Shown here one piece after another: positions 44,902-56,204 of a stretch of DNA of 64,000 nt. Position 1 is the stretch's first letter, and each line of letters begins with the position of its first letter. Location: the NCBI GenBank assembly GCA_001600415.1, contig BCJX01000006.1, positions 115,983 through 179,982 on the forward strand. The letters run 5' to 3'. A program made the translations under genes and the position numbers. Under the pieces are notes generated by a model. The model searched no databases. It had not been told where the DNA came from and was given only the letters and a program-made list of their open reading frames with translations. This stretch comes from Pascua guehoae (lineage: Eukaryota; Basidiomycota; Tremellomycetes; Trichosporonales; Trichosporonaceae).

Positions 44902-46855
44902 CTAGTAGACGTGGTCGTCACTCATGAGAAGCTCGTTGACGCGTTTGAGCGCCGCCCGTGGCGGGTTGCCGTCGGGCCACAGCGCGACGAGGCTGTGCAG
45001 GCGGTCGGCGATGGCGGCCTTGTTCCACTCGCCGTCCTCGGGAACAGAGTCGTCTCCGCCAAGACCCTCGACCGCACACATGACGGCGACGGCGATGGGC
45101 AGGATGGCCTTGCGCGCCGCTTGGAGGTCTGGCGCCGAGAGCTGTTGGCTGGGGAAGAACCGCGAGGAGGAAGGCGCGGCGGGGATGTCGTCATCGGCAT
45201 TGTGGAGTGTAATAGCCGCGTCGAGATCGTCGTTGCGTCCGGGGCTAAGGAGCACCGCGGCGCCCTTGAGGGCCGCGGCAGTGAGGTACGAGACGAGGGC
45301 AGAGAGGGCGGGGAGGTAGTCTTTGGGGTTGGAGCGGGCAAAGGGGACGGCAAAGACGGCGGCTGGGTCGCTGTCACTGGCCGACAGCGGGAGGACGTAG
45401 GGGAGGTCTTTGAGTGGTTTGGCAACCTCGACAATGCGGATCGTCACCCTCGGTGACGATGACGATGGTGAAGACTCAGCAGCAGGGGCGGATTGGATCG
45501 TGGGGCCGAGGTCGAGTGCAAGTCCCGGCGCGACTGGGGTGGCAGAGGACCACAAATCGGTCAGCTCCACGCCCGCCGCAGTGCTCTTGTCGCCCACATG
45601 CAGGCTGTTGAGACCGCGGCTCAAGTCTTGGCTTTCGTCCACCACATCGTCCACGACGCTGGGCAGGTCGTCGCGCGGTGTCGACAGCAGTGTCGACTTG
45701 TGTTCGTGGAACATGTACGGTTTCAGTCCCTATGTAAGTGTCAGCTGCTGATCGGGCCACTGTGTTAGCAGCCACCTACCCTGCCCCAGAGCTCATCGTC
45801 GTCGCCGGCGCCGGGGACATAGTCAAAGGCCACGGTCCGCGCAAAGAAGCCGTCTCCAAGCCGCGTGGCTGTGGGGATCACGTCGCCTCTTCCGTCATCC
45901 TCGTTCACCCACCGTGACGCTGAGAGGCAGACAATGGGGGTGAAGGGAGGCGACGAGGCAATGTCGGGCGCAAACGATGTGGCTGGGTGGATGAAGAAGG
46001 GGCGCAGAGGCTTGTTCAGGTCGGGCAACGGGAGGACAGAGCTCTGTGGTCGAGTTAGCACCGAGCCATGCCAAAATACCGTACCTCCAACAAGTCTGCC
46101 CAGTCATCGAGACGGTCCTCGATCTGTGCGCGTTCAGAGGGCGAGACAATCGCAGGGAGGTAGAGCGACACGTCCCACTCGGCTCCGGCGTCCGGCACAG
46201 TTGCGCCCGTCTTCGTTCGGCGCAAGGCAACGGCACGGTTCACTACCGCACACCAGATCGGGACCGTCTTGGAAAGCCCATCTGGCATGCGCTGAGACAG
46301 GTTAGTCAACTGCGAACGCCATGAGCTGGCCTACCTTGCCTCGGCGCGTCGAGTCGACGATGATGAAGCTGCTGTCAGATTCTGCATTTGAGGCATTCAT
46401 CTCACCCTCCCTTGTCCTCTGCATATTTCGCAAGAGACAAGTTGGACCGACGCAGGTTGAAGTCCCAGTTCTGCCCCGTCAGCGCCACGCCAGTAGCCCG
46501 TGAGTCTGGCCACCTCACCAAGGTGTGTCCGTCGGTCGACTTGAAGTACGCGTACGCCTTGGAGCTAGTCTTGGATGGGTCAGTAGGGCCGTTTCTCGGG
46601 CGGAGGGGGGGATGCCAGACCTACCGAGGGATCACAGTACCAAGTCCCGCACCGCTGGTTGGCTGAGAGAGGTCAGCGGGTGAGAAGTGACGACAGCGGG
46701 TAGGTATGCCAGTATTCACCAACGACCTCGAAACGGTCCTTGTACCAGTCGTGAGCTACTTTGCGCACAAACCGCTCGTCTGCGGCAATAGAGTGCAGCC
46801 TGTTGAACAGGTCGTACTGCGCTGCGTGCTTTTTGATCGCCTTTGCGTCGTTCAT
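44902..46855 (-). CDS. RIT1: tRNA A64-2'-O-ribosylphosphate transferase Rit1
   Basis: About seven introns. It starts MNDAKAIKKHAAQYDLFNRL. Short exons then give ANQRCGTWYCDPS, AYAYFKSTDGHT and NWDFNLRRSNLSLAKYA, and the diagnostic IIVDSTRRGK joined to RMPDGLSKTVPIW. The C-terminal half (ALVSYLTAAALKGAAVLL, SSSRFFPSQQLSAPDLQAAR) is more divergent and ends LLMSDDHVY. Rit1 adds ribosyl phosphate to A64 of initiator tRNA-Met, so that it is used for initiation and kept from elongation in plants and fungi. Length of about 530 residues fits. The gene is divergent from POP1, only 186 bp away. Confidence 0.93.
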
Positions 46856-47041
46856 GGTGGGTTGGGCAACAGCGATACTCGATAACACGCAGAGCAGAGC
46901 TGAAGGGTGGAGGTGGTCTCTCAAGATTTTGGACACTGGGCGCGTCACAATCGGCCAGGCACGAGCCCATTTATTTACCCACCCAACACTACTACTTTAT
47001 GGATTGCCATCTTTCATCTTGTCCCACTCTACCACTGTCGT
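46856..47041. promoter_or_regulatory. Shared promoter region of RIT1 and POP1
   Basis: 186 bp lie between two divergent start codons. No element was recognised with confidence. The small size implies a common bidirectional promoter. Confidence 0.6.
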
Positions 47042-49891
47042 CATGTCGAAACCGAACAACGGGTCAAACGGCGGCCCATCCATGAGAAAGCCCCCCAAGG
47101 GTGTCAAGTTTATCGCAAAGACGACCGACCTCTTGCGGTACAACGAGGGCGTGAAACGCAGAGGAAAGGGCAAGGAGCGCGCCGTGCTCAAAGGCCTTCA
47201 TGACCTCATCAAGGGTGAGCAACAAGCGCTCGCTGCGACGCAACAATGTCCGACTCCAACTAACCCACAGCCAACGACAACCTTCCCGGCGCTGTCCAGG
47301 TCGAGCGTTTCGCAGAGGTGATTTGTTGACTCTGGTAGAACACCCAGTTACTGACAATCTACAGACACGGGCGATTGAGATCCTTGCCTTGCAGAATGCC
47401 GTCAAGCTCGCCGCGTAAGTTCATACCGAGCCTCGTGCTACATACCGAGCTACACAACGCTGACCACGTCTCAGCTCGCAGAGCAACAATCGAGCCTTCC
47501 AGTCTGTCCCCCGGCATCTCCGTCGACGCGCAGCGAGCCATAATCCCAGGAGGGTCCCGAAACGCCTGAGGAGTAAAGCGGCCTTTGAGGTAGGTTCCCA
47601 TGCGGGTGCACGCGCTGAAGCGCCAGATCGACGACGGGGATATCATTGCCCGTGTCATTCGCAGGAAGGCAAAGCTGCGTGCCAGGGGCAACCTTCGCGG
47701 CGAATCGCGAACTGACCAGCTGCGTCGACGCCAAGGTGCGTAGTATGAGGCTCGGCAACGCAACATGATACTCACACCCCAGTGGACAAGCGGTGGCTCG
47801 CGACTCACCTGTTCAATGCCAAGAGGTTCCATTTGGTCAACCTGTGGGGCTACCGTCTCCCCCTGACCCCGACTCTCAAGTCGTTCCGCTCATCGTACCG
47901 CTCGGCGCGTCGCAAGGCCATCCTCAACGACGTGAGCTACTTTGGCACGATTCAACTCGAGGGCACTCGCGGCGAGATTGTCTCGCTTTTGCAAAAGGTC
48001 ACGGCAGGAGGAACATTTGCCGGTAGCAGGTAGGCTTCAAAAGCGCGCCCATGTCCATCACTTAACACTCTACAGGTATGAAGACGGAACACGCATGGCT
48101 CAGACCACCTTTTACCAACCCTCGTCGTTCCCTCACGGCCTCATCGGCCCCGCCGACGTGATTTGGCAGCCCGTCGACGCATCCCAAACCGACCAAAGGC
48201 GCGTGTGGATCCGCGTCCACCCCTCAATCTACGACGAGGTCCTCACGACTCTGCAATCTCAGACGCTGGACGGTGCTGGATCGTCCAGTGCAAAAAGCTC
48301 CTCGGTCCGCGTAAAGGATATCCGCAAAGACATTGAGGCATTCGAGATCGTGGGACCTCTGGCAGGACAGATGATTAAGCGTGCCTTCCGACTGTGCAAC
48401 TCGGAGTCAAACCAGAAGCGACGCGAGCTGGAAACACTGCTTCAGCAGGACCCGGCGACTTGTCCTGACGGTGCGGTTATTGGCTACACGATTTATGATC
48501 CTCGCCTGTCGTGAGTAGTGGTCCCGAGCACATTCGGTGACTGACATGCAGATTCCCCCCTTTGCGCCTTCGTGACGACGTCAATGACGGCCAGGTTGGA
48601 ACTTCAACTCTGCCATTGACTGCCGACAAGGCCACAAGCGACCTGTGGGATGAATCTCAGCGGCATTCACTGTCCAAGCCGCGCTTCCAGAAGTCGGAGC
48701 TTGATCTCCGGCGCCACAAGGTAATGCAGTAGGCCTTACGTTCGGCTGACAACCCCAGCTTGCGCTCCCTGGCTCCAGGCTGCGACCAACGGCCCACGAC
48801 GACCGTATCCCAATGATCCTCGTCAAGCGCACGGTGCAGTCGGCAACCCCCGATGACGAGAATGCCGCGTTCCACGGATACACGCTTCTGTTCCCTCGCG
48901 GCTGGGCAATGGCGATCCTGCCATCCCTCATCTACTGTGGCGTGCGTCTCGGTGGCCTTGTGGAACGACGAAACCAGTACCGTGAGGCTGGCGCCCCGTC
49001 GTTCCCTGAACACTGGGGCTCTGTCTGCACCGCCGGTGCACAGTGGGAGGCAGAGCAATCGCGAGAAGACGAGGAGCGGTGGCTCAGAAAACCTCCGGGA
49101 AAACGGCCAGAGTACTCGACACGGGGGACACAGTGGCCATTCCGGCCCGACTGGAACGCTGTGCTTTCGGTGAGCGCAGCAGGGTTGGGATGATTCTGAC
49201 AACAGGGTGTCTCGAGCACAGAGGAGATCGAGTTGAACGGGTCGACGTCGAAAGTTGAGCCGTGGCTCTTCAACCCTGCACTGGGACCTCACGTGAAGCA
49301 GTTTGGGGACGCAAGAGACCCGGCCCACCGCATCCTTGCGGCCATCAACACGTTCAGACGCCGCCGCGGAATGTCCCCACTCCCCCGCGACGCTGGCGCA
49401 GCGCTCTTGCAAAGCGGTGTGTGCCACGTCGAGGTCAACGTGATTGGCCGCGGTTCGCCGTCCGACATGGCGGCGATCTACGCCATGGATGCGGCCGAAC
49501 GGTCCGCATGGCTCGATGCACACGAGCGCGACTTGCAGGATGACGCCATGCCTGCGTTTGACGACCAAGGCAGTGAAATGCTGCGGGTGAGTCTGGGTCT
49601 GAGTCTGAGTCTGCGGCGTAGTCTTTTTCATTTATCAAAATTGGCATTTATCTGACACCGTCGCAGCTCGGTGAGGCCGAGAACCCGAACAAGGTGATTG
49701 GCTTTGTCTCGACGGGCAACATTTCCCTCACCCGCGGACATGGCCATGGACTCGCGACCGTCTCGTTGGCGGGGTACCTCGACCTCATGGCCGCAGCACA
49801 GGGGTCCAGCCAGCCCGACCTTGTCGTCGCCAAGGTGAAGAACAGGGACGGCCGGGTTTGCCGCCTGGTCTCGTTGACGCTCGTCTTGTAG
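47042..49891 (+). CDS. POP1: RNase P/MRP protein subunit Pop1
   Basis: About nine introns. It starts MSKPNNGSNGGPSMRKPPKG. The conserved N-terminal POP1 block reads FAETRAIEILALQNAVK, SQSNNRAFQSVPRHLRRR and AASHNPRRVPKRLR, followed by WLATHLFNAKRFHLVNLWG and YRLPLTPTLKSFRSSYR. The POPLD domain contains ILVKRTVQSATPDDENAAFH, GYTLLFPRGWAMAILPSLIY and GGLVERRNQYREAGAPSFP. The C-terminal domain has GFVSTGNISLTRGHGHGLA and ends LVSLTLVL. Pop1 is the largest protein of nuclear RNase P (5' tRNA processing) and RNase MRP (rRNA processing). Length of about 800 residues fits. Confidence 0.96.
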
Positions 49892-50468
49892 TTGTCCTCG
49901 TATGTGATGGTTGCTACTGAGCCTACATTCATTCTTTGGTTCTGAAACGAGGCAAATGACGATTGTCACTGAGCACACCCACTGTGGTGCTCAATGAGCC
50001 AACTTGTGACCAATGTAACCCGTGAACCCAAGCTGCCCCCCCCCCGGGTCAACATGTCATCCAGTCATTGCCCACTCCGCAGTCAGACCGCAGCCTTAAA
50101 CCGCTTCGAGGCACTGCGGACTGAGCATTGCGCTTGGCATTGCTATCTCTGGCGCGAATGACAGCATGGCCATGCTGGCGAACGTGAATGCAATCAGTAC
50201 GCGCAGTGCAGGACGCTCAGTGCATCAGTACATGCTGTGCGTCAATACGTGCAGTGCACGCGCAGTGCATCTGTTCGCGCAGTGCCACAACTGACAGCAT
50301 CGCGAGTACCCGCTGGCGCCCACCTCACAGTGAGGACTACGCCATAACATGCTGGACCTCTATCGTGTATAAGAACCACATCCTCGCCTCCTCACTCCCC
50401 AAACACACTCTCACCCACTCTGTCCCGATCCTCGCCTACTTTCTCCCACCACCGCAGACACCACAACC
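49892..50468. other. Intergenic region with CAGTGCA/CAGTGCG clusters
   Basis: Between about 50190 and 50290 CAGTGC-type words recur many times at uneven spacing (degenerate tandem repeats). This forms the upstream region of the small gene at 50469. Confidence 0.5.
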
Positions 50469-50902
50469 ATGGGCGTGAGTAACAAGCCCCCTGTATCCAA
50501 CATACTGACGCCCCAGCTCCTCGACAAGATTGTACGCGAACCTCCCCTCCCCCTACCCACCCCCCGAGGGCCGAGTCCTCATACCTGCTAACACCCAGAC
50601 CGGTCACGACGACAAGCACCACCCCCCCCAGAAGGGTGAGTCGAGATACTACTCACCCCACACCCACCCACACCCACCCACACCCACACCCGACAGAGCT
50701 GATACCAGACCACGGCGCGCCGCAGGGCGGTCCCGGAGCTCCTCCCCATGGCGGTCACGGCGCTCCTCCTCCCCAGCACGGCGGCCAGCATGGGGGACCC
50801 CAGGGCGGTCCCGGCGGTCCCGGCGGCCCCGGCGGCCCGGGTGGCCCGGGTGGCCAGCACGGCGGTCCCGGTGGCCAGCACGGTCCCGGTGGCCGCCACT
50901 AG
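50469..50902 (+). CDS. Small Gly/Pro/His-rich protein with micro-exons, unknown
   Basis: Four exons join without frame conflict: 50469-50474 (MG), 50517-50531 (LLDKI), 50599-50635 (TGHDDKHHPPQK) and 50697-50902, giving an 87-residue protein. The last exon holds ELIPDHGAPQGGPGAPPH and then repeats of GGP, GGQHGGP and GGQHGPGGRH before TAG. Each of the three introns has GT(G/A)...AG ends. There is no signal peptide or membrane helix. The composition suggests an intrinsically disordered, highly hydrophilic protein. A weak likeness of LLDKI to the dehydrin K-segment and of GQHGG to dehydrin linkers invites a stress-protectant idea, but that is speculation. I do not recognise a family. The first two exons are only 6 and 15 nt. 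Confidence 0.7.
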
Positions 50903-51040
50903 TCGAGTCGTAGGGCATGCTACTCTGTGCGACTTTGTCTTTCGTGTGCGTCTCCACCAGCTTGCCTCGCGGGTGGTAGGCCACGTTGCGTTGGGCCGGG
51001 CTCTGGCCTTGGGAGTCGTGTCTGGGCGTGGTTTGTGGCG

Positions 51041-52620
51041 TGTCGTGTGCGCCTTGCCCCGTCTTCGCTGCTGTGTCTGTCAGTGCCAGATTGGCCGCGG
51101 TCGTGGGCCGGCAAAGAACCTTTGATCGTGCATTTGTCCTTTGTCTTTTGTCCTTTGATCGTGCATTTGTCCTTTGTCCTTTGTCCTTTGATCGTGCATT
51201 TGTCCTTTGTCCTCTGTCCTCTGTCGTCCTCTGTCCTTTGCTCCGTCGCGTTCCCCCCCCCCCCCGCCCCCCCACCCCTATTGTCTCGGAGGGAGTAGTT
51301 TCATATGCACGTGCGTCTGACCATTCGTTGTCCCATGTCTGTCATCTGGTCTTGGGCCCGCGAGGGGCGGCTCGTTGTGTCCAGCGTTCGTCCTCCTACA
51401 TGCTGGCTACCCCAATGGAAGTGACCCAAGCGACAAACCTCCCATTCTGCGTCCAAGAGCCCAAATAGATTTCCACACGGCAGCCAGTCTGCCAGCTGCG
51501 AGCCGGAATGCACGATGGGGGGTACTCGAGACCCAGTGGAGGACAGCAGCCAGGCCACACCCGCCTGAAAACCACCCAGCACACCACACTTGGATCCCGC
51601 CCAGTCAAAGTCTTCATTCCTTTGTTATCACTCTTCGGGTGGCCCCGTTGTCCCCCCCGCCCCCCCCCCCCCCACCTACCTATGAGGCCGTTGTTTGTTT
51701 GTTTATGTCATGTCGTGCGACTTGCCCGTTTGTCTTTTTCATTGTGCGTGCCATTGCCAGTTTGGCCTCGGTCGTGGGGCCCTGACCAAACTACCTTTGA
51801 TCGTGTCGTACAATAGTCCTTTGCCAACCTCGGCCGATTCGGCCTCCGAGGGTAGTTTGATATGCTGCATGTGCGTCTGACCATGCCTTCTTCTCCTATA
51901 TGTCTGTCGGCGCCAGGCGGATCTTGCCCTTGCGACGTGCTGGCGGCACGCCGTTGTGTCCTACGATTCGTTCTATGCCCGCCATCGAGTATCGTCACAC
52001 TGCCTATGGGACTGTGGTTTGACTATGTCGTGTCGTGCGACTTGCCCGTTCGTATTCCCTTCATATTATTGAAAGTCTGTCATCGCCGGCGTGGCGTCTG
52101 TCCCGTGCGGCGTTCGCTGATAAAATGACGCTCGCTGTGTGCTGCCTTTGTGCTTGGCATCGTCCGGAGACGTGTAAGTGTCCGACAAAGGTTGTCTTCG
52201 GTAAATGTTCGCTGTGGCACTGGTGGTCGGATTGAGCAATAATACATATCTCTTCTTGTGAAGTGTCCATGATCCCTGCTTTCAGGAATTATATTCACTG
52301 CGTTCGTACTCTCCTCCGCCGAGTGCCGTCACACTGCCTCTGAGGCCGTGGCTTGAGCATGTCATGTCGTGTGCGACTTTGCCCATTCGCCTTTCCTTCG
52401 TTGGACGTCTGCCATTGCCAGTTTGGCCTCGGTCTCGTTCGGCGTACGCTGGTAAAACAACGTTCGTTGTGTGCAATCTTTGTACCGGTAACCTCCATCG
52501 AGACGTACAGATATCTCCCCAAAGTCTTGTCTCCGGTAATTGCTCACTGTGGTGCTTGGCGGCCGGATTGAGCAAAATAATACATATGAAGCATGGAGAA
52601 TCTCTAGATTCAGGAATTAT
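51041..52620. repeat. Array of degenerate repeats with 320-334-bp period
   Basis: The word TGTCGTGCGACTTGCCCGTT (or close variants) occurs at 51711, 52031 and 52365, with a more distant match at 51041 (TGTCGTGTGCGCCTTGCCCC). Each is followed by related text: CAGTTTGGCCTCGGTCGTGG-like after the first, and GGATTGAGCAATAATACATA then CAGGAATTATATTCACTGCG in later units. The units are diverged and the first contains an expanded minisatellite. No coding or transposon domain is recognised, and no clear direction for transcription is visible. Confidence 0.65.
51121..51219 (+). repeat. 33-bp minisatellite TTTGATCGTGCATTTGTCC
   Basis: The word TTTGATCGTGCATTTGTCC starts at 51121, 51154 and 51187, a 33-bp period, and runs on into CTTTGTCC/CTCTGTCC short repeats up to about 51240. 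A single unexpanded copy of the starting word (TTTGATCGTG) sits at 51796 in the next array unit. Confidence 0.85.
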
Positions 52621-52624
52621 ATTC

Positions 52625-52723
52625 ACCATATGGATGTCGAGCTCTCACTACCATCTGGATGTCGAGCTATCACCACCATCTGGATGTCGAGCTGTCACCA
52701 CCCTATGAACGTCGAGCTATCAC
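52625..52723 (+). repeat. 25-bp tandem repeat, four units
   Basis: Four units begin ACCATATGGATGTCGAGCTC at 52625, 52650, 52675 and 52700. The middle two are the most alike; the last has changes (CTATGAACGTCGAGC). No function is known. Confidence 0.88.
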
Positions 52724-54145
52724 AGTCTTGAAATTAATGTGAATTCATAAAAAGTTGTCGAGTAAACCCGAGTCAGAATTGGCCTGCTACGGTGAGAAAA
52801 TGGCATTTAGAAAAGAGTTTGGTAGGGATCTTATCCTCATGCCGCCTCCAACGAGTTCCTGCTGGACCATCCCCAGGTTGTGCCTTTTGGAGATCACAAA
52901 GGAGATGGACTCGAAGACAGTCATTTGCATGAGCAACAACAACGAACGACGACGAGTCACCCGCACCGTAAACCTTCATGCCCTCAACGTATTCCACCAT
53001 GTTCAGCCTGGACCAACGACCCAACTCCAGATAGTCACAGCAAGTCTCGATTCCGTCACCAATACATCATCGTCCTTCTTAAGCTGCTCGCCTCCGTTAA
53101 TATTTTGTGCCCCCGTATGACAGCCATTGAGCTTTTAGCAGTGCTTCCCCTCCCGACGTGTCAGGCGGAAAGCGGCCGCAGATATCGTCCTGGCGCTCAC
53201 CACTGCGCGTAAGGCCGATTGGAATCCTAGCACACTTGACGTGTCAGGTGGCCGTGAGGTGTTCACCTTGCAGATCGGGCCGGGTAGTCCGGGTTCTACC
53301 CATCGCCGACTTGGTTGTGAGGTATCGGCATGCCCCAGCAGCATTACAAACACATTAAAAATCACAGGCATCTACCACCAGGCGTCTGGTCTAACAGAGG
53401 CCTGTATTTATTCTGATTTTGCATAAACTCGGCTTCCTTCTCAGCCATTATCGTACACGTCGTGACATATGTCGTGAGGTGAGAAATGAACGTTGTTGCT
53501 GTGCTATGGGTTGCACTGTGAGCATTCCGGATGAATGGCAAGGCTATATCGAGCCTGGAAATGCCGTAGTGCTCGTTGGAAAATCAGGAGTGATGGTTCT
53601 GCCTTGCAAGCAAGGACGGCCACCTGGGAGTGCCAGTGCTACTGATGGCGTCAACGCCCACAGACTGGATAGTGAGGGTCAATACTCGGTTGATCAGTGC
53701 AGCACACCATCAGCTCATGCGTAAGCAAAGCAAGGAGCAAGAAGAGGAAAATGACAACAGCGGGCCTGTGTGCAGGTCAAAGTTGCATAAAGGACATTTC
53801 GATTCACCTACCCCCCTCGTTGATGGACTACGGTTACACCCACAGCGCCCCACGGGTACGCGGGTTCTGGTCTTGGCTTCGAGCGCCGAGCCAGTACTGC
53901 GTCGTCACATGGGAGTCGAACAGAGGATCCGAGTCCCGACGCGAATTAGGCATGCGCCTCGCCGTGAGACTAACACGCATGCCTATTTCCCAGGCACCAC
54001 TCAGGCTATTCCCCTCCCTCCTGTTGCTCATGTTGGCACGGGGCTCGACGCGGTTTCGTGTCTGGAACATCAACATCAACAACCCCCGCATCCACCATCG
54101 GCAACCCACCATCCACACTCTACCAGGCCGAACACGTTTACGAAA
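52724..54145. other. Intergenic region, no gene accepted
   Basis: About 1.4 kb between the tandem repeats and ARP9. Short frames exist (for example 52773-53024 on the minus strand with AHANDCLRVHLLCDL) but none can be linked to a family. Two GACGTGTCAGG words occur at about 53156 and 53241. Confidence 0.45.
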
Positions 54146-55950
54146 ATGAGCTATCAGCCCGTCATTGCCCACGTCGATGGGGAGACCATCCGCGCAATCC
54201 ACGGCGTTTCCGACTTATTCAACTTGCCAACACTGGTATGTCATGTTTATTGTTTGCGTGCGCGTCATGTTTTTCCTGACACCCGCGTCCAGACCATCAA
54301 AGCATGCTACGGCGTGCCAAGGGCGGGACCATCCAACGGGGCGAGCAACGAGACGAACGGGGATGTCAACATGTCTGACGCGGCGGCGAGTTCGGCAGAT
54401 GCGTCCCGCAGCGAGTGGCTCGTGGGCGAGCGGCTGGACAAGGCGCTGCGGGAAGAAGGACGCGGGGACGAGATTGATGTGCGCTGGCCGTTTGAGCAGA
54501 CAAAGGGCAAGCAGGACTGGGAAGGGCGCGAGTTTGTCTTGTGAGTGGCTTTCCCACACCCTGGCAGGTGTGGCCACACCGGAGTCGCCTACTAACGGAT
54601 GCCCAGGTTGCATCTGTACTCGCTGATGGGCATCAAGCCGAGCAACAACACGCACTCGTTTATGCTCGTGCCCCCAGCCGCGCCCGCGACGCTCCCGCTC
54701 TCCGAGTTGGAACGATACTGCCGGATGGCGTTTGAAAACCTCAACACGCCTGCGCTCTCGATCCTCCCCACACCACTCGCGTCGCTGTATGCGATGAACG
54801 CGACGACGGGCGTCGTGCTGCACATTGGGCGCCGCACGTCCGAGGCGGTCGTCGTCGTCGACTCGATTGTGCGGTACGAGACGGCCACGTCTGTGGATAT
54901 TGGCCAGGCAGACTGCGAAGCGTGGCTGGAAAAGCTGCTGCTCGACGACAAGGCGCTCGACAAGGAGCTCTTGTCGGTCGCTGAGATTGCGTCGTTTGCG
55001 CCCGGACAAAAGGAAAAGTTTGTGCGGGAAATCGTCGAGTTTATCTTTGCCGAGTGCGTAGGCGACGACATTGAGATCCCCGTGGCAAAGACGGGGACCA
55101 AGGCGGCGGTCGTCGTCGCCACGGCAGAGGTTCAGGAGGAGGAGAGCTTTGACGTTGCAAAGAAGTGAGCATTGCACCGCACCCGCTTTTGGAGGCGAGG
55201 TGGCAATTCGCTGACACGCCCCCCCAGGCTCGCTGCGGACGTGACACCACAGCTCCCTGCTGGATTATCGCACAAGTCTAAAAAGCAACAAGCAGCTGCC
55301 ATTGCTGCAGCACAATCCAAAGCGACAGCCGCGGCCGAGGCTGCCGCGGCCGCCGACGTCATTGCAGTCACCATCCCGTCTCTACCAGAGAAGGAGATTA
55401 TTGTGGGCGGCGTCCGTCACCGGCTGGCCGAACCGCTCTTGAAAGGAAAGACACCCGGCGGAGAGACGGCGTGGGAGACAATCGGGCGCGCAGTCGAGAG
55501 TGCAAGCTTGAACCCATGGGAGAGGATGGCCATTTGGGATGCCGTCGGTATTGTCGGCGACATGGCGCGGATTAAGAGTGCGTACAGGTGTAAACTATGA
55601 AGGAATTCAAGCTCACGTCACCAGGCTTCCCCGTCTCGCTCGTCACGTACCTCGCGCCATTCCTGCTCACCAGCACCGAGCTGCCCTCGGAAGCGCAGGC
55701 GGCGCGCGTGCGCTTGTTGTCGATTCCGTGAGTGGGCTTAGCGGACTGCTCTGCCTCCGTTCATGCTCACACCCCCAGTGACTACTTTGCAAACTTCAAG
55801 GGCCAGCCGTCTGATGTTGCCCCCTTCCTGGGCGCGTCCATGGTCGCAAAGGTTGCGTTCCAGGAGAGCGCGGGCAAGCACTCTGTTAGCAAGGTCGACT
55901 ACAACTCGCACGGCCCTGCCTGTATCCACGGCGTCTGGCAGGATGCTTAG
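54146..55950 (+). CDS. ARP9: Actin-related protein, Arp9-like
   Basis: About seven introns. It starts MSYQPVIAHVDGETIRAIHG. The long first half contains LHLYSLMGIKPSNNTHSFML, AFENLNTPALSILPTPLASL and YAMNATTGVVLHIGRRTSEAV, which correspond to the actin fold strands without canonical ATP contacts. A long Ala/Lys-rich insertion (KKQQAAAIAAAQSKATAAA) and then LLSIPDYFANFKGQPSDVA, FLGASMVAKVAF and SHGPACIHGVW complete subdomain I. The degenerate nucleotide pocket and length of about 530 residues fit Arp9, a fixed subunit of RSC and SWI/SNF-type remodellers. Arp7 is a possible alternative name. Confidence 0.8.
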
Positions 55951-56204
55951 AATTGTAGCTTTGTAGATGGTAGATGGATATTGCTGCGCGGGCGTGTTTT
56001 GGGATCGAAGTCGAAGCAAAGTTGAAGCCAGGCTGAAGCGTATTGACGACGGTGCACGTTATGGCGGCCAGTGGTAGACAGACTTTTTTTTATGACGTCG
56101 GCGCGTCCCCGGGCCGAACTCGCGTCGGCGTGCACAGGCGAGATGGACAAGGTGGAGGTTGTCAACACGCCGCGTCGTCGTTGTTTCCATTATCCACCTC
56201 CATC

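Noticed and set aside
48657..49631. 324-codon frame antisense to POP1
   Set aside because: Sits opposite strongly conserved POP1 exons.
51121..52723. Repeat array as a CRISPR-like locus
   Set aside because: Repeats are contiguous or widely spaced and degenerate, there are no equal-length unique spacers, and the host is a eukaryote.
52773..53024. Short minus-strand frame with a protein-like pattern
   Set aside because: Cannot be tied to any family and has no extended exon context; possibly a relic, not annotated as a gene.
53630..54544. 304-codon plus-strand frame running into ARP9 exons
   Set aside because: Its upstream half lacks conserved features, and the ARP9 exon frame starts properly at the ATG at 54146. 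The upstream extension is probably chance.
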